Shown here: piece by piece, positions 17,924 to 30,254 of the stretch
How the letters are laid out: every line of letters begins with the position of its first letter
Position numbering within the stretch: position 1 is the stretch's first letter
NCBI GenBank assembly: GCA_023014365.1
Contig: JAEBUN010000012.1
Coordinates: forward strand, 372,001-436,000
Source of the DNA: Lepiota brunneoincarnata
Lineage: Eukaryota; Basidiomycota; Agaricomycetes; Agaricales; Agaricaceae
Direction of reading: 5' to 3'
DNA length: 64,000 nt
Made by a program: the position numbers and the translations under genes
The notes under the pieces: generated by a model
What the model saw: the letters and a program-made list of their open reading frames with translations, nothing else
Database searches by the model: none
What the model was told of the DNA's origin: nothing

Positions 17924-17955
<32 letters not shown>
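17924..17955. repeat. (GA)16 microsatellite
   Basis: Sixteen uninterrupted GA dinucleotides. A likely length-variable locus. Confidence 0.95.
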
Positions 17956-17957
<2 letters not shown>

Positions 17958-18415
17958 AAGATTGAGAGGGAGTTTCTGGGTCGCATAATTGACTGGAGAA
18001 CAAGTCTCCGGGGCCTGCTACTTATATACAAACATTTGTACTATGTTAAAATCTTTTCCTATGCTCGAAAGCGACAAGAAAATTGAGAGAAAATAGATCT
18101 GAGCTACTTGCGAGACAGAGAAGGTGAAAAAAGGGATGAAATGTGAAGTTTTTGTAGCTACATGAGGAACGATGAAAGATAATTATTAAAGTAGTGGTCT
18201 GCGAGGCATAGAGGTCTATATATAGGGAGAAAACTTATACTATAGTTCATGATCAGGGAAAAGAATAGAAATGGAGTGAAAATATATCTGTCAAGGAATG
18301 TAAGAGGTTTCGAGTGAAAATGGATATGTTGCGGAATGATAACCGTTGGCTCCGTTCAGCTGGGCGCTCCGAGTTTCTTGATCCGGGTTTCCGGGTTCGG
18401 GTTCCGAGTCCTACG

Positions 18416-18464
18416 AGAGGTGGCATAGGGTGGCCGTTGCAGGTGTAGCCACTTGCCCACCTCT
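18416..18464. repeat. Inverted repeat / hairpin
   Basis: AGAGGTGG at the left end faces CCACCTCT at the right, and inner segments GGTGGC and GCCACTT also pair. This gives an imperfect stem of about 17 bp with a 13-base loop. No downstream T-tract suggests a terminator; it may be a relic of a small foldback element. Confidence 0.6.
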
Positions 18465-18944
18465 ACACTCATTTTTTAATCGGGCTTGTTGATAGCTTAC
18501 GAAAAGTTCCCATTAGTGTTCATTGAAACTCTACCTCGGAAACTTGGTTGTTAGTCGTACCACAGGCACCTGGTGTATATGCATACGTATCCGTAGCTTA
18601 CCTCAGGCAAATGACCCTACCACCACCTTGCCCTCAGTTTCTGTCTGGACTGTATATATGTACAGTAGAGGGACGTGGTAAGCCCAGGCTTACAGTAGTA
18701 CGGCGTACATAGTTGCTCTAGCGTTGGCATCATCAACGTATATAGCCTTACTGCCTCTTACTGCCGGGGGCTTGTGGACAAGTATCAAACCACAATTCCA
18801 TCACAATCCCGTACAAACACGGGTACATTGAGGTACAGTCCTATCACGTAGAGTTTACAACGATTCTGGTACAAAACGGAAGACGGCGAGCTCAAAATTC
18901 AATCACGAGAGACTTCTTTTATTTTATTTAGGATTTTATGTTTA

Positions 18945-20187
18945 CAGATCACCGGCGCGCACATTCCATTGCGGATAGAGGATCGTGTTGTCTGTCATCA
19001 GAGGAATCAGCGACAAATCGAGGTCGAGAAGAGCTGAACATAGTACATTCTATCAAGCTGTCCATTCAGCTACGCGGACGTATTGTCATCGTGTTGGGGT
19101 TCCGCCATCATAGCCTTGAAATTAGAGGGTGGCTCGGTGTTTATCCAGGTGGCCGCCCTCGTTGCCGTACCGATATTGCTTATCGGCTCATTGGCTGATA
19201 TCCACCAACGTCAGCACAAAAGCACTAGATTCTTTTTGTGACTTACGCAGGAACTGAAATACAGGGTTTTCTTAGGATTCGAAGGGAATGTAAGAATACG
19301 GATGACTGACCAATGCCACGACCGAACCCGGCAGGCCATCAGGGTAGAATACAATCCTGTCACTGTTGTAATCGGCCATACAGTTATCTCTGCCATTGGG
19401 TTTGTCTTTGAGGTGCGAAATGGCACGGAAAAACACTACTCCAGACTGGGCTAATTATCCCCAACATAAGTGTTCAGGCGGGCCGGCAGGATCAGAAAAT
19501 TGCTACTCACAGAACTCCTCCCTCGAGTCACATTTAAAGTGCGCCTGTTTCTCGATGGACCCCGATTCCAAGTAGATTGTATCTTCTCCGTCGAATCGAA
19601 CAGCGTTCGCGTGGCTTGTTACTGCATCGAAGGCTCTCATGGTCCCATTTCCCACCTGATCAGTAAAGGTGGGAAGCGTATAGATCTTGGAAAAAAAATG
19701 AATAATTGGTTCAATGGGTAATTATGTTAAAATCCATACCGCAGTGTCGACTTCAGCGACAAACTGACAACATAGTTTTATTTCGACGCGAAGCGTGAGC
19801 CATCACAAGGACTTACCCTCGCAAAGGGGACAAAGGGTTCAGCGCGGCCTCCGAATTCGGTCTCGACGATATACTTGCTAGTCTGTTCCACGCGATACTT
19901 CGCATTCCGGACGCTGATCGCTTTGATGTCCAAAGCCTTCATGCTTTTGAAAAACAGGATGCCCTTCGGATCTAGAAGAAGTTAGCACAAAGTGAAGCTC
20001 TGCATGGTTGGTTGGAGCTACCGTGTCCAAATTTGACATCGCCTTCAAATTCCTTCATAATCTCGGGAGCTTGCATGCGAACCTTGACGGTGTTGTCCGG
20101 AGCAACGAAATATTGCACCCAAGCAGTGGAGTGCTGACCCGGGAATTCTTGAGCAGCCTTTTCAATATGTTTAGAAAAAGTAGCCAT
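18945..20187. repeat. Inverted duplication, arm 1 (pairs with 24760-25998)
   Basis: The arm carries the unknown gene at 19272-20187 and, 182 bp past its stop, a 150-bp segment with CAGATCACCGG, GAATCAGCGACAAATCG and AGCTACGCGGACGTATTG. The same gene and segment, 180 bp apart, lie in opposite orientation at 24760-25998. The gene part diverges more than the non-coding segment does. Confidence 0.8.
19272..20187 (-). CDS. Unrecognised small protein, copy 1 of an inverted pair
   Basis: I do not recognise the family. The start at 20187 reads MATFSKHIEKAAQEFPGQHS..., then VRMQAPEIMKEFEGDVKFGH. Following exons give DPKGILFFKSMKALDIKAIS, KYIVETEFGGRAEPFVPFAR, FVAEVDTA, a segment with YLESGSIEKQAHFKC, and a last exon with HLKDKPNGRD...IVFYPDGLPGSVVALVSHPY ending at TAA (19272-19274). 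Introns are about 45-60 bp with GT-AG ends. There is no signal peptide or membrane segment; the composition is mixed and charged, suggesting a soluble, mostly beta protein. The same exon order and conserved blocks recur at 24760-25670 on the other strand, which supports it as a genuine gene under constraint. Functional guesses are not justified. Confidence 0.65.
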
Positions 20188-21983
20188 GTCGGTTAACTGA
20201 AGAGTGAGGGTGGGCGGGGTTGATAAGAACTCAGCGCAAGGCCACGGCCTTTTATCGAGTGGCGAATGCGCTATTTTCTGGTATACCGTAAGTGAGGAAT
20301 GAGAAGCCAACAGGCGACCGTACAAGGAGAAGAGCCCTAAGTTCAGTTCTTGCTCAACAAGGTTACGGTCATGCTTTGCTAGTACATATCGGCATCCGAT
20401 TCCACCGTGTCCAGTGTTTCCTGCTGTTCCAGCTAATCTGGTATGTTCATTCGACCTGCCTTTCGCTAGTTGACACGTTCATTCAGCTGGCCTTTCGTAA
20501 GAGGGACGGTCATATCTATGGTTGCCGATACAGACACGGTCCAGCTCTTACGAAATAAATGTTGAACCCGGTCGTACCCCATCACACAGCCGTGATAGGG
20601 GCAAGATAATATTTCATCTCTATGTCATACTCGGATGGCAAAGGACCGGAGATAAGGGTGGCGTCAGTGGTAGTCCCGCAAAGCCTTTTGGAGAATCGGA
20701 TCGCTAGCTTTCACTTCGAGAGCTAGGGACTCAGCGCTGGACAACAACCTTTTCAAGAATAGATGAACATACCAACTGGCGCATATTGATTGTTTGCCTT
20801 CGGGGTTCCTGTTGTGAATGAAGACTCAGACATGGGTGCTCTGTGGCAGTGCGAGAAGGTAGGACGGACTACGTGGTCTCCAGTCGTGACCGTCGGACCT
20901 GCGAGACAAGACTTATCACACCATGGGTTGGAGCCGATTCCCAACTGTCAACAGAGCATGCGTGGTTCGATTGCAGTGTATATTCTAAGTCATTTAGAAT
21001 GGAAGCACAGTAGGCCAAGAGGCAGAACACTTCCTATGGCGGCAACATGGAAAGGCCTATGCAATTGTGATGATGAATAGTTGGGAACCGATTTACGACA
21101 GTTGCAGGCGAGCTAGGGTTAAGATTTGCACGTCGGCGGCCTCGAGGTGTTGGCCACAGGGTAGCTAGTTATCCGCCCATGTGACAGATTATCAATTATT
21201 GTACGCCACTGATGCATGAGATAGAAGGTGTGGTAGTATAGAACGGAAGACATGGAAGCGGTCAACCAACATCCATGAACCGAGTTATAGAACATCCTTG
21301 TGGCTGAGATTTACACAATCAGGTCGTTTACAGTGTTCATTCACACCGCCAAGCTAAGCTCCGAGCCGCATACATCTCCCCGTGCTAAGAAGGCAGAGCG
21401 AGATGATTGCCAATCTCTGCGTATAGCTGTGCCCTTTGCGCTCGTGCCTCCGACGGCAATGCATACCCCAGCACCACCATTCAGAAATAGTGCATTAGTA
21501 CCGACAGCCACCCCCACCGTCGTTAAGAAAAGTATGTAGAACAGCCCGCCGTTATTGATAAGAGCCCAATCCCAGTAGATTACATCCTGGCGATAAGTTG
21601 AGATGCCTATTGGTACTGAATCCAGACCACAATCTTGCGCCGGCGAAGTACTGGACTTGAGGGATAAAGAGGAGGCTCAGGAGGGCCACGTTAGAAGCGC
21701 CAGGAGGAGCGATACTCGCGCGACCGCCACTTCGGGGCGCGAGAAACCCCGGTCTTTACCCTGCTCTCTCTCAACACAACATGCAGGGCTACTTCAAATT
21801 CAGCTCAACCCCTGTTCGTTCTGGCACTCATGGGTCTCAAATGTGCCGTACGAACCCTAGTACCCCTCTCCCACTCTTTTCCTGGATGTCAATGGTTCTA
21901 CAGCACTCGTTACCCTACCCCCCCGGTATGCCTTGTCTCTCAACTAGTCAACGGGATTCAGTTTATTAAACGGTGTTACATAT
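20188..21983. other. Spacer between inverted arms, left part
   Basis: About 1.8 kb with no supportable gene. It includes the promoter side of the unknown gene copy 1. Short open frames are present on both strands but lack domains or splice structure. Confidence 0.5.
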
Positions 21984-23050
21984 CAGGGATAATTCTATTT
22001 GGAAACCCCCGCAGGTTTCCAAATAACTAATTAACAGTCAGAGAATAGAGCGGCGACAGGGTCCCCCGCCCGGCACTTGACCCGGCCGTGATTAGCCCGG
22101 CGTCTAGTTCTGCTTGGCCTCGGATAGTGGCCGATCCTCGCAGTGGACTTTACTGCTGTAATATACTATACTACGAAGCCGCCCCATGCTGCAATATACT
22201 CCATAGTATTGTGCTTACCACTTGCTCACACGAAGATTACAAGCATCTCAGTCAGAATGCTTCTAGCAAGGTCAAGCCGTTGGTTTTTGTAAATCATCTT
22301 GAATAGCTTCACACCATATCACAAAATGTACCAGAATTCCACTACAATGGCACTATGCAAGGCATACATCGTACATCCCAAACTGCGGCCTTCACTGAGA
22401 ATAATTCTTGGCTCTTACGGTTGCTTAGGTAGCCGAAATCTCCCTTCCCGACATTGCACAGCCAGGTTCAGCTCACTTGCACTGTTTCTCCAGTGAAGCC
22501 CCTCGCTCATCATACTCATGTAGAGGTGGTCATTACCTAAGTAGCCACTTGACTACCACGCATCACCTCTCGTGCACTTGGTGATGAAACCGGACTGAAC
22601 CTCGACAAATCTCGGATCAGGAATCTCGGAGCGCCTGTTATCATCATTACCCTCGGTGCCCAGCACTCTACCCTGTTTTGACAACCTCCCCATTCCGCTT
22701 GTGACCTCACTCGTCAATAGATAAGGTTTTTTTTCATTGCATTTCCTTCCTCTCAGCAATCACAGACTTGGGCTTTTATGATTTTTCTATATCTCACACC
22801 ATTTCTTTCACCTATCTCTCGTTTGCCCACTAGTCTCACATATCCCGCTTTTTCTGAACAATCTCTCTCAGTCTTGAAGCCCTGTGGTCACCCCACTGAC
22901 CACACTCGCACCTCTTATTCTGTTTCAATTTGTTTCGTTTCGACGGATAAGATAAGGGCTTCGGTATTACCTGCCTTTCGTAGACATTACCCTCCGGCAC
23001 AACCGACAACGGAAACCCCGGAAACTGGGTTTCCAAATAGAATTATCCTG
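21984..23050. mobile_element. Non-autonomous TIR element (hAT-like ends), 1,067 bp
   Basis: The left end, 21984-22008, reads CAGGGATAATTCTATTTGGA followed by AACCC. The right end, 23027-23050, is its reverse complement with a single missing G (24 of 25 positions). Each TIR also forms a subterminal hairpin: on the left TATTTGGAAACC faces GGTTTCCAAATA across six bases (21996-22025); on the right GGAAACC faces GGTTTCC. No transposase reading frame lies between, so it is a MITE-like, non-autonomous copy. Ends starting CAGGG are typical of hAT elements, but I see no matching 8-bp target duplication (TTACATAT on the left, TCACAGGA on the right), so superfamily assignment is tentative. It sits in the spacer between the two inverted arms. 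Confidence 0.72.
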
Positions 23051-24759
23051 TCACAGGACCTTCGACACAGACAGAGGGAATGATTCAGAGCGTTACCCTT
23101 TGTTCTCATCTCGGCACCATGGTTCCATTGTGTTTTGACGTTTCTCTCTTTGCTAGATGAATACTGTGTTATGGCGTGATCTCTTTGCCACTATTCGCCT
23201 TTTTTTCTCCCCCGCTCCAACATGGCAAAGAGTACTCGCGCAAATACAAGGACCGTTGGTCGTCGTGTACCCATACAAGAAAAGATTCCAATCATCGATC
23301 ATGATTATCGATGTGCGTAAATAAGCGTCCAGTCTCACAGTTCAAATGTCCTGAAGCATTAAAAGGCGAATGTCACGTCGAAGCGAAGTCGAACGACGGG
23401 AAAATGCCACTCCGATACGAACACCCATTTGCGCTCAATTCGGGCCTTGTGTAAAACCTGTCGCAGCTTGCTCCTGGCACTTCCTTATGGACTAGAATGT
23501 GTCTGCTGGAGGGTTTCAGCGAGAATCCAGCCAGTGAAAAGCCCACCTCACTTCCAGTGGAACAACACCAAGCTCCAGAAGCACCAGGCCACCTTCTGTA
23601 ACTAACGTAGCTGTTACCATGATGGGATCTACCCCTTTGTTAACCGTCCCCCGGACCATCCCAACATTGTTTTCCTCCGTTGTGCACGTGTCCTTGTGTG
23701 AACATTTCAAGACTAACTATTCATACAGAAACATGGCGTGAAATCTGTCCCAAGCTTGGAACTAAAATGACATGCACTGGTCGATATCAGGATCACACCT
23801 GAAACGGTGAAGACAGTCCCGTCCACTCAGTTCGGAAAAGAGAAATCCGAAAGCCTGCCTAGTCAGGTCGAGGCCCAGAGAATCTTCTTCGATGAAGAGA
23901 GCTTGAGTACCCTGTCCATCTTGTTCATGACAGCCCCCCTCGAAAAGAAGCAAATTCCGCAACACAAGAAGCATGTCTCACTGCGCAATTGTCAAATATA
24001 GGGCATCGGGACGAAGAGTTATTGTTCCATAGCAGCGGCTTTTGCTTGAACAATACTAGGCGTGTACGCTGGTGGCTCCTTGAAATCATTGTAATTACTT
24101 CAATTGGTCTGGTACATATGGTGGCTCATCGTGGACCACTCGCAGATTCAGCGAAACTTGCCGTCACTTCCAGAGAGAATTAGGGTTTCTGGGGCTCGCA
24201 GATACACTCTACTCTGGAGCAGATCCAGCCTAACACAGGTATTTTTCCAGTGGTTAGTCGGTACCTTTGAGGCTTCGATTTGACATGTCTGCCAACAATC
24301 CGGGTCCCAGATACCCTTCAAGCCATCACGTGTTCAGTGGGTGTACGCATGTACCGGCGTTTGTGCAACAGAAGACTTCTGGTAGGTTCAGATCCGCATC
24401 ACTGTTTCGAGACCTAACATCGGTCCAGCCTGCTTACGAGTGGCACAATTGTTAATGTCACGAATAACTTGATGGAAGCTCAGGGTTTACCGGACATCTC
24501 TGCAACCTCCTGGAAAGCCTGGTCCTACCGGTCTTACTGAGGAACACCTTGGTATTTTCTCGCGGTGGTAAAGCGGGGATCGATGGGAAATCGCGACCGG
24601 TCTTCTCCCGATGGCAAAACGGCGATCATTGCTGTCTTGTGGCGGTCCCAGTCATGCAGACCACCTCCCAGATCGGCCTGAAAGGGTGCTAAAGAGTGGA
24701 GTATCTTCAGTCGCTGGTAGATCCCTACTTTAACCAGTCACCTTCACCCCAATCTCACA
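23051..24759. other. Spacer between inverted arms, right part
   Basis: About 1.7 kb from the TIR element to the second unknown gene. No domain-bearing frame is visible. Its last 100 bp or so should hold the promoter of the copy-2 gene. Confidence 0.5.
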
Positions 24760-25670
24760 ATGCATGATCTTTTTCCTAAACAACTTGCTGAGGCCGTGAG
24801 GGCATTTCCCAACAATTGCGCTGCCCACGCTCAGTTCCGCGAAAGCAATGAATACATTGGCTTGCATATCCAAGCTCCCGAGATCATGATGGAATTCGTC
24901 GGTGACGTACAGTTTGGAAGAGGTACACCCCCGCCACGGCCTGGGCTTCGTGTCTGACCTGCACTCCTAGACCCGAAAGGCCGCCTGTTCTATCGATCCG
25001 ATAAGAAATGGCCTACGATTTACTCAATTTTTTACTACAAGACAATGACATCTTCCGTGGTGGTTCGGGTTGACTTTTATGAACATTGTGGAAGCACCGG
25101 TAAACTGAGGCCCGCCGCGCGAGTAAGAAGCTTCCTTACGATTACTTGCACTCTTCCACCCTCGCTAATCAATGGACTACCCCATATCAGTTTCTCGCAA
25201 TGGCAGATGTATGATTTCTGAAGTCCAATCCCCCCATCCTACTCACTAGGTTCCAGGAGTCTCGGCTTCCCCCCATGGTCCCAGGACTTGGCCAGGGAAA
25301 GTGGATGCACCTCAGTGCTGCAGTGTGTCCCATGATAGCCACTCGGCGGGACAACGAGGCTATAATCTACTTGGAGTCGGACTCAATCGACAAACAGGCA
25401 CACTTTATGTCCAACACGAAAGATGAGTTCTGTGAGTAGCGATTTGTTGGTCCTGCTGCTCCACCTGAAAGCTCATGTCGGGGGGAATTAGCCCAGCATG
25501 GATTCTTGTTTTTCCGTGTTCTTGGGCGACTCAAAGATAAACCCGATGGTCGAAAGCGCTGTGTAGTCGATTGCGCACCAGACATCATTGTGTTCCATCT
25601 TGAGGGCCTGCCGGACTCGGTCGTGGCTTTGGTCAGTCATCCGTATTCTTGTATTCTCTTCGGATCCTGA
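24760..25670 (+). CDS. Unrecognised small protein, copy 2 of an inverted pair
   Basis: Paralogue of the gene at 19272-20187. Exon 1 reads MHDLFPKQLAEAVRAFPNN then HIQAPEIMMEFVGDVQFGRG, matching copy 1 at QAPEIMxEFxGDVxFG. After the first intron comes DPKGRLFYRSDKKWPTIYS, followed by a diverged middle exon. Next come YLESDSIDKQAHFMSNTKDE and the last exon RLKDKPDGRKRCVVDC...EGLPDSVVALVSHPY, ending at TGA (25668-25670), the same relative stop position as copy 1. All visible introns keep GT-AG ends. The middle exon has diverged strongly, so relaxed constraint or pseudogenisation is possible, but I found no definite stop or frameshift. Confidence 0.58.
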
Positions 25671-25998
25671 CGAAAAGCCCTATATTTCAGTTCACGCGTA
25701 AGCTACAAATGTTCTGGAGAATCTGGCACTTTTGTACTGACGTTTGTGAATATCAGCTAGGGAAACCAATAACCTAATATCGGTGAGGTGAGAGAGAATA
25801 CCAAGGTCACCTGGATGGACACCTGCCCATCCCGATTATGATTTGATAACGATACGTCCGCGTAGCTGATGAATGCAATGTTTGATGGAATGTACTGTTT
25901 TCAGCTCCTCTCGATCTTCGCGAATTTGTCGCTGATTCCTCCTACGACAGAGAACACGATCGTCTGTTTGAAATGACCTGCCTGTGCCGGTAATCTGT
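24760..25998. repeat. Inverted duplication, arm 2 (pairs with 18945-20187)
   Basis: Contains the second copy of the unknown gene (plus strand) followed, 180 bp after its stop, by the shared 150-bp segment on the minus strand (GGAATCAGCGACAAATTCG, CAGCTACGCGGACGTATCG). The arms are separated by about 4.6 kb. Confidence 0.8.
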
Positions 25999-28437
25999 AA
26001 ATGTAAAAAACCCCAAGAAACCCCGTGATCGGACTGCACAATATAACTACAGCCTACAGCTCACTGTGTCCCCTGTTTGTGCCAAAATTGGTAATCGTGA
26101 TCGGACTATAGCTCATTGTATGCCGTGTTTGTACCGAATTTAGTATGAAATTGTAGCGTGCATGACTACCATCATTGCGACGCCAATGTACGCCAACCAG
26201 AGCTAGTGGAGCGGGACAGCGCACGCGAGAGAGAGGGACGTGGTGAGTGTGTGGGTGAGTGGGGGGACAGGTGGGGGGGACGTACAAGTTCGGAAGTTTC
26301 GGTAAGGTCGCAATTGCGTATGGTTGTAGTAACGAGCTTGCCTTGGTCCCTGGAGTAGATTAGTGTATTGTGGGGGTGGAGTGGAAGGTGGAGAGTCGTA
26401 GGTAGGGTGATCGAGGTAGACTATTAGATTTGGAGCCTCGACTAGAAAGGTTAGGGAATGAAAGAAAAAAGGGCACGGGTTGCGTACCATTGTGAGGGAG
26501 GAAACACGCCTACAGCTCGTCACGCGCTCCCCCCTCACCATTTTCCCACCGATTCCGACGCATTGTTGCTCCCGGTGGCATAACGTGTTGAAATCAGGTC
26601 AAGAAGGTGGACAACGACGAGGGCGTATATTCGTGAGAGACAACGACGGGGCGACAAGAGGGTGGTAGGGAGGTAAACGGACAAGTTAACTACTGGTAAA
26701 CTACACATGTATATAATCTACCTACAACACGGCCTCCATGAGGCAGTCAGGGGCACCAGTGATTGGCATTCCGCCAGTTTGCCAGAATCGCTAATTCCAA
26801 TACAATGCCACCTCTCCCTTAGCATAGTTTTCTCCTTTGTTTCCGTAGATACATACTCACTTTGCATCGCGACTTATTCTATGTTTCGGTAGTTACTGTA
26901 ATTGTATCGGACTCGTAATATAAATTCGGGTGCTCCAGCACCTCGCTAGTAGAGAAGGAGGGGGGGGAACTACTAGTACTCTTTCTTCTTTCGTTTCTCG
27001 GACTCGCTGTCCTGACTCTCTATCTCCTAATCACACGCGTTCGCTTTATATCACTCTCATTTGATGGACTCGAGCCCCAAGACCGTTTTGCCGGTCTTAT
27101 TCGCCTTTTCACTATTTTCGTTGCTAACGAAATTCTCATTTTACACCATATATGAACACAGTCTGGTCGTCCTCGCGCTTGATCTGCGACAAAGATCAGT
27201 CTCTGGCACGCATAAACAAAGGAAACACATACAGTGGAAGAGATCCAGAAGTATATCGCGAGACTAAAGGCTTGGACGGTCACATATCCCATGCGAGCAT
27301 AATTGAGAACGACCGGGTCGTCAAACGCAATCCTGTGCCTCTATCCGGCGCTTCCTCGCGTCTTCAGCTGCAGTGTCGAGGTTCTCATGGCATTTGAGTA
27401 CTTTCACCTGATTGACACGAAGGATTGTCACCCAAAACCCACCTTCTCCGCAATGAAAGCACGCTGTATCACATTGGGTCAACAAAACCGAAAATCACGA
27501 CAACCACCAGACTCACTTGGGACGATGAGAACTTGCGATGAGGCATAAGACGTAGTGGTGGGGTGGAGTGTGCAGGCTGCTCGACTAGCCTTGGGCAGAT
27601 AGTTGTGGGGCAATGTGTTAACTGCGATCTGTCGCGTTGTTCATGCAAGTTGAACTAGACAAACAAAGAAGTGAATATGTGGGACATGCTGCGACGACCA
27701 CGTCGCTCCAGCACTCCCCGGACCCTTCGGCTTGCGATGATCCCGGTCAGTTATCCAGCTTATCCCGCCCTCAGCTCGCCTGCCTCGATCAATTCGCCGC
27801 ACAGGATACGACGAATCACTGGTCGTCAGCCCAAAAAAAAAGTGATATGACCGTGTTACACCCCCGCAAGAATCAGTACCTGACTCATATTGCTTGATCA
27901 CGACCCCAGAGTTGATGATCACACCATGTATAATATCTGTTGCAAGCCGACGGCTTACACCAGTGCTCAATTCGCATATTTGGGAATGTGACACATCGTT
28001 GGTCGTGTTTCTGGTAGTGTATATAAATACGAGAACCGGACACACGCAAATAGTATCCTCGTGTCCTCCCGGAATCGTTCCTCCTTTCCCTCCTCAGTGA
28101 GGTTACTCACAGTAACTTTTCATCTGTGTCGAATAGTGGGAAAAACAAACAAAAGAACTCGGCAACAGCAATGCCTCTATTCCTAGTCCTGCAAGAACCA
28201 AAGTATCATTCAGGCCGAACCACTGATCAAGAACAGGTGTGCAACATTGCCTAGCACTGCTTGATTACAATTCCATTTATTTTTATTCTTTTTGATCGAC
28301 TAGAACCAGGTTGTGATTGATTTCAGTCTCATCTGGACCGGCTTTGCTTCACCAGCCAGGCGCATGTGAAGCCTTTTATGCCTGGAAGCGAACATCCTGA
28401 CAAGTGACTCCACCTACAAGACCATAGCTGTGGAAGT
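25999..28437. other. Gene-free region with a 7TM-block relic
   Basis: About 2.4 kb. Around 27625-27655 the sequence CTGTCGCGTTGTTCATGCAA and AGTTGAACTA matches the start of the segment just 3' of the second 7TM duplicate (30225-30255), so a third, truncated piece of that duplication is present. AT-rich promoter-like sequence (AATATAAATTCGG near 26920) and a G8 run near 26960 are visible, but no gene or complete element can be supported. Confidence 0.4.
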
Positions 28438-29705
28438 ATGAGCGCCCCTGACCCCTCCACTTTGACTCCGTCCACGGAGACCAAGACTGACATTTTCAAC
28501 GATGATGTGAACCTCATCGCATCCACCACTCTCATCGCGCTCATCTACGGGATTGCATTGACCCTCTATTTCACTTGTGCATATGCATTGTACTCCCAGC
28601 TCAAAAACCCGGAGAGGAGGCGACAGGCAATATTCATGCTGATTTATACTACCATCCTCACCATCTGCGGCAGTCTCTACATGGTATTCAATTGTCGAGT
28701 CACACAACATGCATATGTCGAGAAGCGCCTCTTCCCAGCTGGTCCAGCAGCGTACACTCTTTTCATCTCTTCCTCGCCTAACAATATCCTGGGAATCACC
28801 GTTTACTTCATCGTCAATTGGATGGCGGATGCAACTGCTTGTACGCGTGCTGCTCCTCACTTGAATCGCCTGCCATTTTAACTGACGAGACTGCAGATCT
28901 GGCGAGTCTATGTACTTTGGAGCATCAAGCGATATGTATGGTTAATCATCACAATCCCATGTTTAATCTACATGGCGTCCTTTTGTGAGCCCCTTCACCT
29001 CGATTCTATGGTAGCATCGCTCATCTGGGATCCCAGTCATGGGTATTGCCATCGTCTTTGAATCATCCCGGCCGACTCAGTCATTCTGGTCGTCGGTTGC
29101 CGTTCCATTTGCTTTTGCCTATTACACCTTGAGTGCACCACCGCTCACCATTATTGCCACATGCCTGGTGATCCTCCGGCTGTTGATTTCTCGGAGGCCA
29201 TATATTCAAGCAATGGGCAACAGTAAGTGGTTGTAGAGGGTGTAGGTGCGGAATATCTTGCTGATTGTCTTGGCTGACGCAGGGGATTCGGCCCATGCCA
29301 GGCAATATTTAGGTGTTGCAACTATCATTGAATCGTCGGCCCTTCATTCGGTCTGGGCTATTGTCTTCCTCGGGCTCTATATCGTGAATCGCCCCATCCA
29401 AAACGTTTTCCTGGTAACAATGCCAGACATCCAGGTATGTTGTTTACACCCGACGTGAGAGGGGCACCAATGAATGGCATCATACATAGATCATTGCTCT
29501 GCTATTGATTATTTATCGTGTGTCTCGCGGCAGGGCATGGAAGGCGGATACCAAAAACGTTATCAGCACCATGTCCTGGAAGTTAAATAGTGCAGCGCCT
29601 GGAAGTGAACCTGTGTTCCGTGCTGGAAGCGCCCAGCGTGCCACAGATATCGAAGACTACGAAGTCAAGTCCGTCTCTGTTGACGAGAGAAAATCTGCGG
29701 TGTAA
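28438..29705 (+). CDS. Seven-helix membrane protein (basidiomycete 7TM family)
   Basis: Hydrophobic helices are evident in order: LIALIYGIALTLYFTCAYAL, IFMLIYTTILTICGSLYMVF, GITVYFIVNWMADAT, IWRVYVLWSIKRY with WLIITIPCLIYMA, VAVPFAFAYYTLSAPPLTII, and SALHSVWAIVFLGLYIV; then a cytoplasmic tail ending KSVSVDERKSAV. The pattern IWRVYVLW after helix 3 is the usual signature of these agaricomycete proteins, whose function is unknown (receptor-like topology is inference). Exons after position 28897 join cleanly by GT-AG introns (for example donor GTGAGC to CCCAG before MGIAIVFESS). The first junction is a problem: donor 28841 and acceptor 28896 leave the frame off by one, so either an indel or an alternative splice must exist. 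It is the best-preserved 7TM gene in the window. Confidence 0.75.
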
Positions 29706-30254
29706 AGATATCTCTATACAGCCGTTTCGTGTTCTCCAATGGCTAAATGGCTACCATGTCTATCTGTCAGGCCCCAACAGGTGCTTTATTTTATTTATTT
29801 TTTGCGTTCGCTTTATAATGTCTTTGTCTTGGGTTTGACAAAGGCGGCCCGGGACCGATCATCAGAAAACACAGTAAATTACTGTAAGGAACAGAACTCC
29901 GCTGCATGCGGAATCTTGCCCTAAACACATTTTCATTAGTATTTCAGTAGCACACATGTACTTGGATACCACAGTTCCTAACGATGAGGATGTCTCCGCT
30001 GCAGTAAAGCCACCCGGGCAACAATGTAAGCTATATTCTACCTTTCTCATTCAAGTCACTCTCTCTTTTACCTCGAAGTCTCCCTCAGTCTTTCCCTTAC
30101 TCACATGTAAGAGCAGGGCCCGTTTTCCTGGTATGCTTGATTGCTGGCACACTCTGGGCTGATAAATAAATAATATTGATGCATATAGAACTATATCGAA
30201 TGACCTTCCTTGGTATTAGCTGCAATGTATCGCGTTGTTCATCTAAGTTGAACA

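Larger units (their letters stand above)
16871..18944. other. Gene-free, repeat-bearing intergenic region
   Basis: About 2 kb without a supportable gene. It contains a hexamer array (17801-17830), a GA microsatellite (17924-17955), AT-rich sequence with TATATATAGGGAG (about 18220), a strong hairpin (18416-18464) and a short palindrome GTAAGCCCAGGCTTAC near 18680. The hairpins and TA-rich stretches would suit remnants of small transposable elements, but I could not define ends. Confidence 0.5.

Noticed and set aside
18938..19198. Plus-strand open frame next to unknown gene copy 1
   Set aside because: Its sequence is shared by the inverted arm near 25850-25998 but the frame is not conserved there; treated as duplicated non-coding DNA.
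26203..26541. 112-codon minus-strand frame, Pro/Ser rich
   Set aside because: Low-complexity composition, no splice structure, no recognised motif.
26670..27060. Possible solo LTR (TATAAA-like box, pyrimidine tracts)
   Set aside because: No TG...CA ends, target duplication or second copy could be identified.
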